Position numbers and translations under genes: made by a program. Shown in pieces: positions 23,065 to 33,816 of a stretch of DNA of 64,000 nt. The number at the start of each line of letters is the position of its first letter. Position 1 is the stretch's first letter. Source of the DNA: Watersipora subatra (taxonomy: Eukaryota > Bryozoa > Gymnolaemata > Cheilostomatida > Watersiporidae). The stretch lies in contig NC_088717.1 in NCBI RefSeq assembly GCF_963576615.1, positions 39,138,302-39,202,301 of the forward strand. The letters run 5' to 3'. The notes beneath the pieces were generated by a model that was given only the letters and a program-made list of their open reading frames with translations, searched no databases and had not been told where the DNA came from.

Positions 23065-23160
23065 TTTCCTTTGAAAGGCCATTCCTGCAGTTTTTGCAGT
23101 TCATGGAATAGCAATAGCACTGTGCACCTACACCCTTCTGTCTCTTACATAAATTATTAA
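23065..23160 (-). pseudogene. Possible THAP domain N-terminal fragment
   Basis: On the minus strand, RQKGVGAQCYCYSMNCKNCR followed by NGLSKERA resembles the start of a THAP domain (C-x(2-4)-C ligand pair near the N-terminus). It has an in-frame stop soon after and lies 560 bp upstream of the rest of the domain. Tentative. Confidence 0.4.
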
Positions 23161-23502
23161 TAGTAAACTCAGTAATCTGTTCCTTTGATTTAGCTGTGTA
23201 TCCGTGATCTTCCGTAGATGTTAAATCTGAAACTAGATTTCTTTCTCACATTGAACACAATGAAATTTACTCAAACGCTGACTCAACATGGCGTCAGGAG
23301 GATATCCGTATTCGCGAATGACCTCAGCCGTTCCAGGAGTTTTGAGTACATTGATAGGTACCAATGAAGAAAAAAAACTTCACAAAGAAGTCTAGGCTTC
23401 AGATTCATTGAGATGAAAATAAAACTATACTCCATTCAATTTTAGTGAGTCTCTTCTAACACTTTTATTACTTCTACATTTTACTTACATACTTTACTGC
23501 AA

Positions 23503-23817
23503 TACCATGCCACTAAAAAGCCTAAATATGCTAGCAGTTTTAAGGCTGAATGGACTAAAAAATTTGCCTTCATCCATTCTGTGGAGAATAACAAATCTAA
23601 GGCAAACTGCGGCTGGTGTAAGTGCAAGTTTTCTGTCAGCCATGGGGATATCAATGATGTTACATGCCATATCAGTACAAAGAAACACAAAGACAATGAT
23701 AAAGCTATCAATTCAAGCAAGAAGAGATATTCTATGCTTGCTGTTGAAGATGACAGAGTATCAAAAGTTTGTCCCACGACCAAACACGAGCGAAGCGATT
23801 GGTTGGGAGATTTCTGA
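23503..23817 (+). pseudogene. hAT transposase, BED-like zinc-finger N-terminus
   Basis: Open frame starting YHATKKPKYASSFKAEWTKK, then a C-x2-C-x(n)-H-x(4)-H type finger (CGWCKCKF ... CHISTKKHKD). This layout is typical of the BED-like finger at the N-terminus of some hAT transposases and their domesticated relatives. Homologous reading continues to about 23770; from there the sequence is a dispersed repeat shared with 53270-53765, and the frame ends in TGA. The next matching coding block is 1.8 kb downstream at 25597, so the finger is cut off from its body. Confidence 0.7.
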
Positions 23818-24300
23818 TAAATGCATATGTGCAAACAACTCCCGAAAAGTTATCCGTTAACGATGTTACCAAACCCTTGTACCGAAATTTCTTCAACCAA
23901 TTTAACCATTTTTGTGTAGAGTCATTCAAGTATAATACTGATACAAAACACATATAAACCTATTTAAATATGTTACCAAGTCTTTGAAAGGTTACCGCAA
24001 AATCCTAAAACTAACCAATCTGATCGGATGATACATAAATAGACAGATTAATTTGGCCTAAAATCGAAATAGAAACTTGCGAAGCCTTTTTTAATTAAAA
24101 TTAAGACCAACCAACATAATACCAATAAGGCCGTGCAACAGATAGTATAACTATTAAGTTGTCCAAATTTCACGAGAAAAACATGCACATTTCACCAGTC
24201 TATGGAATTGTTCAATTGCCGAAGGTTTCTGCAATTAACATAGAAGTACTGAAAAGTGATTGTTTCTTTTTTGCCGATTTTATTATTCAAATTAATTATT
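23772..24300 (+). repeat. ~530-bp dispersed repeat, copy 1
   Basis: Closely related, in reverse complement, to 53270-53765. Shared blocks include 'gttaccaagtctttgaaagg' and 'acataaatagacagattaat'. It begins 'gtcccacgac' exactly where similarity of the hAT frame stops, so it appears to have inserted in or beside that coding sequence. Confidence 0.82.
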
Positions 24301-24990
24301 TGATTTTATAAAAAAATTATTATAATATTTAATTATCAAAATAATCATTAGAATTTACAACATCGAAGTATATAATGATTGCATTGTCTAATTGCCGAAG
24401 GTTTCTTTAATTAACATAGACCGTTTGAGGCGTAGACCGATTTACAGGTACGAAAATGAGGTACACAGTTTATCAGCCTATGTTTTTTGTCCAATTACCA
24501 AAGGTTTCATTAAAATAACTAGAACATTAGCCAGATTTCTTTACATCTTATCTACAAGCTAGGGCCGAACTACAACGCCCCTTTGTGACAAGAACATATT
24601 TTTATTTTACTCCAGTTTGCAGAAAAATTTCAGACGCGTTAATGCTAATGCTTGCTTTCTGTTACATATCGCTGTCAAAACCATTCTACATTCAACACAA
24701 CCAACTTTCAACTTTCCAACGCAACTTTCAAATTGTGTAGTTTATTACATGGCCGCTTACTATTTTACTTTTAACATTGCATTTCAGAGATGTAATAAAC
24801 ATTTTCCATTATTGCTGTTGTTAGTTAAATTACGTACAGTAGGTTAGGCCTACAGCTTGGATTAATATTTACTTTATTGTTGTAAAACATAGGTTTGAGA
24901 TAGTATTAGATTAGGTCTGATTTTTATACAACCTTTTGTTTTGCATAATTGACCTTTTGAATTTCATTTCAAAACAGCTTGACAACTACC

Positions 24991-25203
24991 ATGAACATAC
25001 AACCTCCCAGAACACCACGTCGTCGCACTGGCCGTCCACGTGTCTCCCAATTATTACGGAGGAGGAGAAATAGAAGGTCCTCACAGCAACCATCAACATC
25101 AAATGCTAATGTTCAACAACACGCTACTCAAAATAATAACAACAACTCATCTGATTCAGAGAATTCTTTAGCAGATGTTGTAGGCGAAGCCTACAACAAC
25201 TAA
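24991..25203 (+). CDS. Small basic protein-like ORF with AT-hook-like core
   Basis: From an ATG, 70 codons: an Arg/Pro-rich N-terminus (PPRTPRRRTGRPRVSQLLRR) with a G-R-P core like an AT-hook, then a Ser/Asn/Gln-rich tail. It lies within the DNA separating two parts of the hAT relic. It might be the first exon of a gene or the N-terminus of an inserted element. I do not recognise its family. Its last codons overlap a short hairpin (gttgtaggc/gcctacaac). Confidence 0.3.
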   Translation: MNIQPPRTPRRRTGRPRVSQLLRRRRNRRSSQQPSTSNANVQQHATQNNNNNSSDSENSLADVVGEAYNN

Positions 25204-25596
25204 CTAAAGAATTCTACTTTTGTAGAACTCTGACCTTTTGTAACTACTTTTTCAACGACCAGCAGTACCCTTTTTCCATTATCACTTTGGGCGTGGGCTG
25301 TATGACAGGGAATTTCTAGTATACAGAATCTTTTTTACTAACTTTGCATTTTTTCTTGTCTTTTACCATATTTATCTTCTTGGTTATTTTTATTTCCTAC
25401 ATTGCGACTTGAACAAGCTGGCCTGGTTGTGTAGTGCGCTTGAACACTAAGGGTTTCAGGGGGTCCAGGTTAACCTTACATTAGCTGCTCAAGATTAAAC
25501 CCTCGGTCAATTAAGTGATTTTGTTTTGGTTGACTTATTAAGTTGAAGAGTAAATAACACTCCTAGTGTATATGAATTTCATTATCACTCCTACAG

Positions 25597-25759
25597 GTCA
25601 CACAGGCAGAAGAGCTATTTGCCATGTTTATAGCAAAGTATAATATCCCATTCAATGTTGCTCATCATTTCTCTTCGCTGGTGCATCGTATGTTTCCTGG
25701 CAGCCAGATAGCCAAAGCCTATAGTTCTGAGCAAACCACATCATCAGCCATGATCAAAG
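25597..25759 (+). pseudogene. hAT transposase block 2
   Basis: Encodes VTQAEELFAMFIAKYNIPFN, then HHFSSLVHRMFPGSQIAKAY. This matches the segment of hAT transposases where an aromatic/acidic helix is followed by 'adhFsklv..mFPdSkia'. A cactcctacag acceptor and a gtaggg donor flank it. Confidence 0.75.
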
Positions 25760-25974
25760 GTAGGGTGTCTCAAATCACAGACCTCACCTGATTTATTTTT
25801 AACGAACTGTGGGGCATGGTATAGTACGAGTGACATGACAATCCTAACACAGATGGTGGTATACATTTTGCACAATCGAATTCTTTTGTGATAAATACAA
25901 TACAATTTTGTCAAGGTTCAGAGTCCACAACACGATGCCAAGGTTGTAAATTTGCTTAGAAATGCCAAGTTTGC

Positions 25975-26250
25975 TTGCCGGTGGATGAAAGTACAGATGG
26001 GAATACTGACAAGATGCTTGGGATCTTGGCCAGAGTGTATCTTGGCCAGAGTGTATCTTGACCAGAGTGTATCTTGTCCAGAGTGTATCTTGGCCAGAGT
26101 GTATCTTGGCCAGAGTGTATCTTGGCCAGAGTGTATCTTGGCCAGAGTGTATGATGACAACAAGATAAAGATGATGTTCGTAGATATGTCAATATGTAAT
26201 ATTTCTACTGCAGAGTTCATCTTCATAACTATTGATCAATCATTCAGGTG
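25975..26250 (+). pseudogene. hAT transposase block 3, interrupted by a 16-bp repeat
   Basis: LPVDESTDGNTDKMLGILAR is the start of the hAT catalytic region, including the D-E-S-T-D motif with the first catalytic Asp. After the repeat expansion the text resumes as DDNKIKMMFVDMSICNISTA in another frame. The repeat (26023-26150) thus splits and frameshifts the domain. Confidence 0.75.
26023..26150. repeat. 16-bp minisatellite inside the hAT relic, eight copies
   Basis: Eight copies of 'cttggccagagtgtat', two with single substitutions. One copy equals the ancestral coding text for 'ILARVY', so the array grew from transposase sequence. Confidence 0.95.
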
Positions 26251-26427
26251 ATTTATATTACAGAACCATGACACTTGACTGAAAATTATGTTGATTATGG
26301 ATACAGTAAAAATGTTCTCATTTTAGAATAAATATGCTATGGCAATATTTACCTATATGGTAATTTATATTTAAGTGATGGAACAAAGCATTTTACCTTT
26401 AACGATCTTATATATGTATTTGCAGCT

Positions 26428-26580
26428 CTAAAGAAATACAATGGACGAGCGTTTTTGCATTCAACTCTGACAACTGCAATGTGATGAAAGGCAAGAGGAA
26501 TGGTATGATAGCTAAGATGAGAAGTGTCACCAAACATTATATATGTTGGTTGTGTGCCACCTGGCAAACCTAGCTGTGGG
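26428..26580 (+). pseudogene. hAT transposase block 4
   Basis: Contains FNSDNCNVMKGKRNGMIAKM, then a His/Cys-bearing stretch before a stop. It resembles the hAT 'g.csDna.vm.Gk..Gv.akl' segment holding the second catalytic Asp. Decayed: frameshifts on the left, a stop on the right. Confidence 0.65.
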
Positions 26581-26824
26581 TGAAGCGCTGAAATCCATCC
26601 CTCTCCCTAGCTTATCTGTGATATCTTCTATCATTTCTTATTATGGTGTGTAGTCTCAACATTTAAGTCCTCATTTTCAATCCATTGCTTAATATATTCT
26701 TCCATCAATTATCCTAAAGAAAAAAGAAGGAAGAAGGAACAAGGAAGAAGACATGGCATTTGACACTCACTATATAACATACATGTTACTAAATAGTAAC
26801 TAACTAATATCTTCATATTTTATA

Positions 26825-27112
26825 GTGCTAAGCGCTGTGAGACTTTGAAAGAATTCCAAGAGTTTACTGGCATGGAGAAAGGATCTTTAAACACTGTCTT
26901 ACTAGGTGGCTGAGTCTCAAAATGAGTATAGCTAGGTTAACTAGCCAGCTACCAGCTCTGAAATCGTACTTTATATCCCATGATGATGTGGAGAAGGAGA
27001 AACTGAAAGTGAAACTAATATCTGACCAGCTTAATGGCCCACTTACAGAAGCCTGGCTACACTTTTTCACCTTTGCACTTGAACCATTCTACATGTTCAA
27101 TGTGAAGTATCA
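26825..27112 (+). pseudogene. hAT transposase block 5 (C-x2-[TR]-R-W motif)
   Basis: Begins SAKRCETLKEFQEFTG; after a one-base shift near 26880 it continues KHCLTRWLSLK, then LPALKSYFISHDDVEKEKLK and a long helix-rich stretch. The T-R-W-L-S-L motif is a hallmark of hAT transposases. Ends at a gtaggt donor. Confidence 0.78.
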
Positions 27113-27216
27113 GGTAGGTGATTATGTATTTTATGATGTTCACCTACGCCTCAGCATTGAGAGAGAAAAAATGAAAAAGTTTTTACTCTAGGCAATGCTC
27201 AATTACTTTCTTTTTA

Positions 27217-27460
27217 GTCTGATGAATTGGTAGCGGTAGACCTCTGTCAGTCTACGGAGCGGCAGATTGAGCAGATTATGAGTTTTTTTCTGCTGATAAG
27301 TGAAATACAAGGCAAGGATGATCTAACAAAAGTAACATACAACAAAAGAGAAACACAGCTTTTAGATGAGGAGGTCAATACTGGTAGTCAGTGTCGGTTG
27401 ACCCTCATATCAATTGAAGAGGAACTAACATCACGACAGATTTCTCACTTCATGAGGTGA
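27217..27460 (+). pseudogene. hAT transposase block 6
   Basis: Open segment SDELVAVDLCQSTERQIEQI and on to about 27460, following block 5 across a short intron-like gap with a cttttag acceptor. It fits the insertion domain before the C-terminal part, which is variable between hAT families. Confidence 0.55.
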
Positions 27461-27529
27461 GAAAATTACTGAGACTTTTTATGTTAAGCGAATCAAGTGT
27501 TTGTGGCTGTACAGTCACTTTATTTATTT

Positions 27530-27828
27530 TTAGCTCTGTGAGGGCTTGTTATGAAGCAAGCGTGAAGAAGATGCTGGCTACATTCCCACTGGCATCTAAG
27601 ACATTGAGGTTGGCACCAGCAGCTAAGCCTGCTCTAAGAGAGGACTTTACTGCTGCTCAGATCAGTGAGTTGGCTTCTTCCTTCTCCTATGAGCCATCAT
27701 TCATTGACAGAGTTTCCTCAGAGTGGGTGGAATATCAGCTAGAAGAGATTGAAGGCCAACTAGCCCAACTGAGTTTTGGTGCAGTGAAAAAACGAAAGCT
27801 GCATTTCTCAGTCTCACAACCCTCATAA
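27530..27828 (+). pseudogene. hAT transposase block 7
   Basis: Open to a TAA: SSVRACYEASVKKMLATFPL, then a run ending WVEYQLEEIEGQLAQLSFGA. It corresponds to the region before the hAT dimerisation domain. The stop at 27828 separates it from the last block. Confidence 0.6.
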
Positions 27829-27837
27829 GAGTACTTT

Positions 27838-27960
27838 TATGTGTCCACCACAGCAATGCTAGTAGTGAGCGAGTTTTTTCCATGCTAAAAAAATTGTTAC
27901 TGATAGCAAGTCCCTGCTAGCACATGACACAATCAAAGCATTACTCTGTGTAACGATGTA
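27838..27960 (+). pseudogene. hAT C-terminal dimerisation motif
   Basis: HHSNASSERVFSMLKKIVTD followed by SLLAHDTIKALLCV is the hAT family C-terminal dimerisation signature (S-N-A-x-S-E-R-x-F-S). It is in a different frame from block 7, confirming decay. Confidence 0.85.
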
Positions 27961-27969
27961 AAGATAAAT

Positions 27970-28560
27970 GATGAGCTGTGTTGCATAGACCAAAACTTTG
28001 ACACTGTCACCACTAACAAGCTAAGAAGAGCAGCTGCTCCGTACAACGACAAGCACACAGACTCCACATCTAGTGCCTCAAATGAAGTAGAGGTTTCAGT
28101 AGATTGAGTTATGTATGATACAATCTTAAATATCATCTTACTGTTTACGGTTTATAGTTTGGTTAGTATGTGAATAACAATAAGTAAGTATGGAAGGGGG
28201 GTATTGGCAGAGTGTGGGTAGATCTGTAGTGTAAAGATTAATATACTATATCTTCAATTGCATTAACACATGTATCTTCTTTCCTAACCTTATCTGTTTT
28301 TGGTTTAGTGAGCTAACACCTGTGAGTGTCTACAGTATTATTTCATATGATTCCCTAACTGATAAGGATTATTTTCATTCTTTCAGGCAGGTCATTTAAT
28401 AGATTGATGACTTATTTTGTATTTTGTAGGCCATGGTCGATGTGGGTATTTGCAGACTTGATTTTGGATGTTGGATTGCATCGCCACAAAACATTTTTCA
28501 TCTTTAGACCATCTCACACATTTTCATTGTTTTATTGTTGCAGGAATAGACCTGTTCTAT
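27970..28560. other. Spacer between the hAT relic and the Gypsy-like relic
   Basis: No terminal repeats of the hAT element and no gene were recognised here. Confidence 0.4.
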
Positions 28561-29528
28561 TGTCGTTTTCGACCTCTTATAGCTTGAAAAGGCTTTGGCG
28601 GCTGGGGTTTCGAACTACATCTCATTGGGGGGCTTACAGTGCCCTCCAAACCCCCAGCTGTTTTTTATTTTACTCTCCACAAGACAGTCGAGTGCTATTC
28701 TCAGGTGCTGAAGTAGCGTTCCGTCTTGATTGTCTCCTTCTTTTCTCTCTGTATTGTAGCCAGCTTTATCAGGAGTTTTTGCAGAGGTGGCTGCATGGGG
28801 GTTGGCGACCAAACGAACTCGGTTTCAGGAATACCTGAAACCTGAATCGGCTCAGTGACCAACACAGCCTTCCCTACTTCCTCTACCCAGTTGAGTCATT
28901 TGTGGTTTTCTAATGACATCTCATTGGGTGGGCTCCCAGACATTTTTTTAAAAGACGAGATTTAAGCCGGTATCTTCTGATCTATCGTGGTCAGAGTTTC
29001 AACCAAATGTGTCTCAACTCAAGTTTTTCTGTTGATAATAGATCTGTCTGTAGAGACAGCCTGGTCAGAGCGCTCTTTTAAGTGCCGTGAAGCTCGGCCG
29101 TACTCTCTGAAGCAGCCGGACCGTGCTCTGACACACAGACGCAGTCTCCTTTTTTGAGCCCAGCAAACTCGCCCGCAACTCATTTTTTCTTGTAGACCCC
29201 AGTAATTTCAGCATCTCAGCTAGAGAGTGTAGATTCTTGCCTGGGCTTGCTATTGTTTTAATGAGTTTTTGAAAAGTTGTAGTAGTTTTATCTGCAAGAG
29301 CAATGCTGCGCCTGACTGACTCTTCTGAAAGTGCAGAAATAAAGTCTTATGTCATCAGTTTCCTCAGCACTCCTGCTCACTTTGGCTCGAGCAGCATTAT
29401 GTCTGTGGCAATCATGATTACCCGGTACCTGTTACCATGGTTAACCACTCCCACTCCCCATAACGGTCAGGTGGCTGAGTGCTCTGGGCAGGCCCAGGGT
29501 TAGTGACCCAGGGGCCTTTTTCTTTGGG

Positions 29529-29811
29529 CTAAGAAGCTGAGCGAGTGCTTAGCCCGCGAGCCGGGCTAGTTCTCTCAGAATTTCTTGTTTCTGCTATTTT
29601 TCCTGTTCTTGTCTCCTTTGGAGCTCCTGCAACTGGTCTTCTAGCTCTTTGCTGAAAGCAGGGGAGGTGTAGGCCTCTGTCCTTTGTCTGGCCAGCTTCA
29701 ACTCTGGTTCCATATTCTGTCTCTTGGCCTTTGTCCCTTCTATGTTGGGTCCTCTTCATGGCTATATGGTGGCTAGTGCTTGTCCAAGCTCCTCCGGGCA
29801 GGTATGGAAAG
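29529..29811 (-). pseudogene. Gag-like C-terminal remnant, cut by a hAT insertion
   Basis: Basic, Arg/Thr-rich minus-strand frame (MKRTQHRRDKGQETEYG and onward) that would follow the gag block once the 1039-bp insertion is discounted. Weak similarity only; the link is by position. Confidence 0.4.
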
Positions 29812-30850
29812 TAGAGTTGCCCCGATTTCAATATTGGAATCGGTATCGGCGCCGATATGGGTGTTAAGTATCTGAATCGGTATCGGCCGATCTTTTCTTG
29901 AAAGATCGGAAAGTTCAGATACTTTTTACAGATCAACTATTTAGCAGAAAACCATATTTTAGCCTGCTACATTAATAAAAAGTCATCAGCTGTAAGCTCC
30001 TTACTTTTACCTAATGAATTCTGGGCCTGTCACACAATCTATTTCATGTCTATAGCCTAATAAACATCTACACAGCTAAGGAATCTTTTGGCTTTAGTCA
30101 GGACGTAATCACAAAGTGCAGTATTTCCTAATTACAGTGATATGATTTACTGCGGCCAATCACGAGCAAGAGAACAATGATGAGAAACAAGAATGCGGTG
30201 TAATGTTTCTATTTGCTAGCATTACGAAAGTAATTTGAGCAGTCGATGCATAAAGTTATCTATCTCTCTCTTGATACTGACAATATGATGTATCGTTTGT
30301 ATCGCATAAAATAATCTCAATGGCTTATCGGTATTTAGCCTGTCTTCCATCATCTGTGGCAAGTGAGTCTTTCAGTACGACTGGCTACATCGATAGTGAT
30401 AAAAAATAAAAACGTCCCACTGAGAGAATTGAACCACTAACGGTAATTAAAAGAAACATTTATTTGCTCTAAACTTGTATGGGCGCAAAAGTTCGTTCAG
30501 CAGTAAAAGAGAGACTTCATTATCTCAGAGAAAGCTGTACCACTAACAGTAATTACCATTATTAATAACAGATTTAAAGAAACACGGACTGTTTTGTTAC
30601 TAGATGCACGGTATGGCAGTATGTGAATATATATACATGTATATCTTTTTTCTATAAATACAAACAAATAAATACCTCAATATTTATATTGTCTTTGCAT
30701 TATATTTATATTTGCATAATAAAACTAACAATTATCTACGCAACACAAAAGATCTGAATCGGTATCTGAATCGGATTACTTTTCAATACGAATCGGTATA
30801 TCGAATCGGTATCTGAATCGGCTGGTGAAATTAGAATCGGGGCATCTCTA
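29812..30850. mobile_element. Non-autonomous hAT element with exact 8-bp TSD
   Basis: Terminal inverted repeats TAGAGTTGCCCCGATT and (reverse complement of the right end) TAGAGATGCCCCGATT differ at one base in 16. The target duplication ATGGAAAG is at 29804-29811 and 30851-30858, perfect on both sides. Subterminal copies of 'gaatcggtatc' occur at both ends. An 8-bp duplication and ends of this form are typical of the hAT superfamily. The interior has no transposase. Confidence 0.95.
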
Positions 30851-31189
30851 ATGGAAAGGCTTCAGCCTGCTTTCACTTTGCACTGAGGACTGGCCCTGTT
30901 ACTCTGCCAGGCATGTATGGTTTGGCCAGACTCTTTTTAACTTGGAAAGGAGCCAGACCCAGTCTCCTGGTGTATACTATAGAGGCTCTTTTTGGTCTTC
31001 TCACCGGATAGCCATCTGCTCCTCTGTGGGGATTGTGTAGGGTTGTGCATGGTTCTACACTATGGCTGTCTGATTTTCTGGGCTTCCTCTATGGGGTGAA
31101 GTTGGTAGACCCCCCCACCCTCGATCTTAATTTGCCGGAACTCTGTTTCGGCGCGCATGGCCTCTGTTAGAGTAGCCAGTAGCCAGTAG

Positions 31190-31650
31190 ATGTCTTAGTA
31201 GTTAGAGTAGCCAGTAGGTGTCTTTGCAGGTCAGCATGGTTGACCGAGCTGCATAATAGCTTTTTTGCCATGACAGTTTTATAAGGACCCGGCAGGTCAC
31301 CGTATGCAACTCGGATCAGCCTCTCCATCTGGCAGGTGTGCTCCTAAAAAGAGGCTGCCATGGCCCGCCTCAGAGTGCTCAGCTTATTGCGAGCCTGCCT
31401 GAGTGAGAGACTGAACCAGACACAAAGTGTGTTGAAGACAGCTTTCATGTGGTTAGATAGTTCGCAGACTTGTGCCTCATTCTTTGGGGCCAGTCAGAGA
31501 TGTAGCAGGCCAGCTTCTCTGGTCCAGGTATTGGTTCCAGCTACATCCTGGAACCGGCTGACGAAATACTCCACATCTCCAGTTCCTGAGTGTTGAGGTG
31601 CTTTGAACTGATGGGCCTGGTTTTGAGGTGCCATTGACAGTGGTTCAATA
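31190..31650 (-). pseudogene. Gypsy-like gag remnant
   Basis: Minus-strand text GDVEYFVSRFQDVAGTNTWT, then REAGLLHL, a stop, and later RQARNKLSTLRRAMAASF, then MERLIRVAYGDLPG and LQRHLLATL. The order (a [F/Y]-[F/I]-x-R-F-x-x-V-A-x-x-N-x-W-T start, then a helix with leucine repeats and 'A-Y-G-D-L-P') is that of retrotransposon gag capsid regions in the Gypsy group. Several in-frame stops make it non-functional. Confidence 0.6.
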
Positions 31651-32059
31651 ACCTCTGCTAGCTGAGCTGTCTCTCGCTTTGCGCTCCTCGAGAGTCAGCC
31701 ATCATATTTTACTTCGAAAAACCTCCAAGTGGGGCTGCTCATGCAGCAGGGCTTACCAAGTTCAAGGAATAGTTATCCCACCATAAAAAGCTCATCGAGT
31801 TCCAGGACAGTGTTGCTCACGGAACATAGCTTACTGAGTTCAAGAAATTCTTTTTCTACCATTTACTCAAGCAGTGCTGGCCAATCACCGGAAGACAGTG
31901 ATGCTGTCTCTAGCACACGGTCCACTAGGAATCAGGGATACTTCTGCTTCTAGACTCAGTCTTGCGGAGCCAGGATCTTTAATTTCATCGCTGCTACCAG
32001 TGCAAAAGAAACTGCCAGTTCCCTTTACTCTTCACAAGACAGTCAAGCAATAATACTAA

Positions 32060-32225
32060 GTGTTAAACTCAAACGATATAAATATATCGTATATATATTG
32101 TATATATATCGTATATATATATATATTTATATTTATATATATATATTGTATATATATCGTGTATATATATATATATCTATATATATATCGTATATATATC
32201 GTATATATATATCTATATATAAATA
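32060..32225. repeat. AT-rich microsatellite (tatatcgtatatata)
   Basis: About 165 bp of TATA-type sequence with regularly placed CG pairs, near-palindromic throughout. Open frames across it on both strands are compositional. Confidence 0.95.
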
Positions 32226-32514
32226 AATACATACACATCAGCATACATGTAGATCGGCAATAAACCACAGCCAACATGCAAAGAGTCTGCGCGCACAACT
32301 CTGATCAAATGATCAATTTTATATCTTTTCTCTTTTTAGGCTTCACCCACTTTTCTCTTTGTTTTATGTTCTTTGGTTCCTCAGTTTGGTTGGGTTTCCT
32401 CGGTCATCTGGATGTCCCCAATGGTGATCAAGTCTTGTTTGTAATCTGAAGGCTCAGCCTGTAACCATGATGGTCAGAAGTTCGATCGCTAGGGTCCTGG
32501 TCACGGCGCTCTAT

Positions 32515-32700
32515 TGTAATAGTAATTCTAAAAGCCTGTCCATGCTGATAAATGATATATTTCTAAAAGCCTGTCCACGCTGATAAATGATGTATTTCTA
32601 AACCCCTATTCACACTGCTAAAAGAAGCATTTCTAAAAGCCTGTCTAAACTGCTAGCAGAAGTATTTCTAAAAACCTGCCCCTACTCTTAAAACAAGTAG
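32515..32700. repeat. ~37-bp tandem repeat, about five copies
   Basis: Imperfect copies of 'tttctaaaagcctgtccatg' plus 'ctgataaatgatata', becoming more diverged to the right. Confidence 0.85.
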
Positions 32701-32934
32701 TTTCAAAAATATGTGGAGTTGAATGTGTAATACGCCAAGTCATGCAACTACAACGTACCTCTAACTCATGACTGTTGGTGACAGCTGAAAGTAGCAAATT
32801 ATATCTCTCCTGCTTTTGTATTTATTGATCACAAACAATTTTTAACTTCATAGTTTAACATAAACAAAGCAAAACTAAACATTGAAACAATGTAAATGTT
32901 GTCTCTCCAATCTTCTTCAAAACTAAACTCATTG

Positions 32935-33070
32935 TGGTAGAAGTGAGGTATAGTAAAGGTGAGGTATAATTGAGGTGAGGTGTAGTATAGGTGAGGTTTA
33001 ATAGATTTGAGGTGTATTAGAGGTAGAGTATAACAAAGGTGAGGTATAGTAGAGGTAAGGTGTTGTAAAG
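32935..33070. repeat. Degenerate short repeat (gaggtatagtaaaggt)
   Basis: Imperfect tandem copies of a 15-16 bp motif of the form 'gaggtatagtaaaggt', about eight units. Confidence 0.75.
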
Positions 33071-33659
33071 CAAACGGAAACTAGGTCATGTGAAAAAATA
33101 CACAAAATAATATAATAACATAGGAGTTTATATAACATATAATTTATGAAAATATTTTCTCGATTTAAGAATGTTTTAGGCAGAGGCCGAGCAAGTTGTT
33201 GATGTCTGGTGTGTTCAGTGGTTGTAGTTTGTGGGGTGTAAGTATGTAGCAGGTGGCTAGGTATGGTTTAGGTAGTCTGTTAGAGTACTTTAGACAGCAG
33301 AGATTCAGAAATACTGAAAGTTGATCAACTTTAAGAGTCTCTAATCCTTAGTCATAATTCTCCTCACAAGACATCATCACTCCAACACCACACCTATGTA
33401 GCCTTACTAGCTTTTCTATATCTGTATCAAACAAATATAGGAACCTGCAAGAAGCTTGCACATAATAAAATGAATAATTCTTTCCCCCCCCCCCCCGGTA
33501 AAGTAATTACAGGCTTGTTGCAATGAACTTCAAAAAGTTGATTTAGACATGAGAAGCTGGTCTAGTCTTGGATATAAAATGATCAAATTAAAATTCGTTA
33601 TAATATTTTGAATCCTATATATGATTTGTAATCGAAAAGCTGCTTGCAAAAACATTTTG

Positions 33660-33816
33660 AACCTTGATGATTACTGTGTACCATTTAAGAGGATTTTCTA
33701 ACGCTCAGCTAAATGCATACAACTCTCTTTTTAAACTATTTCGCACTGGTAACGATCATGCCGTCTTCAAACTTTCAAAACTTCAGCTTCTAAAAGAAAC
33801 TATTTTAGAGGCTGAG
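33660..33816. repeat. Left arm of a ~150-bp inverted repeat pair
   Basis: Starts 'aaccttgatgattactgtgt' and ends in a small palindrome 'cttctaaaagaaactatttt'-'agaggctga'. The right arm (34950-35104) is its reverse complement with a few mismatches. The two arms flank an inserted 1.1-kb unit. Confidence 0.85.

Larger units (their letters stand above)
28671..32060 (-). mobile_element. Decayed LTR-retrotransposon-like region (Gypsy type)
   Basis: A stretch richer in GC than its surroundings that holds gag-like text on the minus strand (29529-29811 and 31190-31650). Short matching sequences near the ends ('cacaagacagtc' at ~28679 and ~32033, preceded by 'tactct[ct]c' / 'tactcttc') may mark LTR edges, but full LTRs could not be aligned by eye. 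No pol domain was seen. It is split by a hAT-type element at 29812-30850. Confidence 0.5.

Noticed and set aside
25918..26251. Open frames with 'TLAKIHSGQD' type repeats
   Set aside because: Products of the 16-bp repeat in the hAT relic, in frames different from the transposase.
32060..32263. Tyr/Ile-repeat proteins
   Set aside because: Compositional frames across a TATA-type microsatellite.
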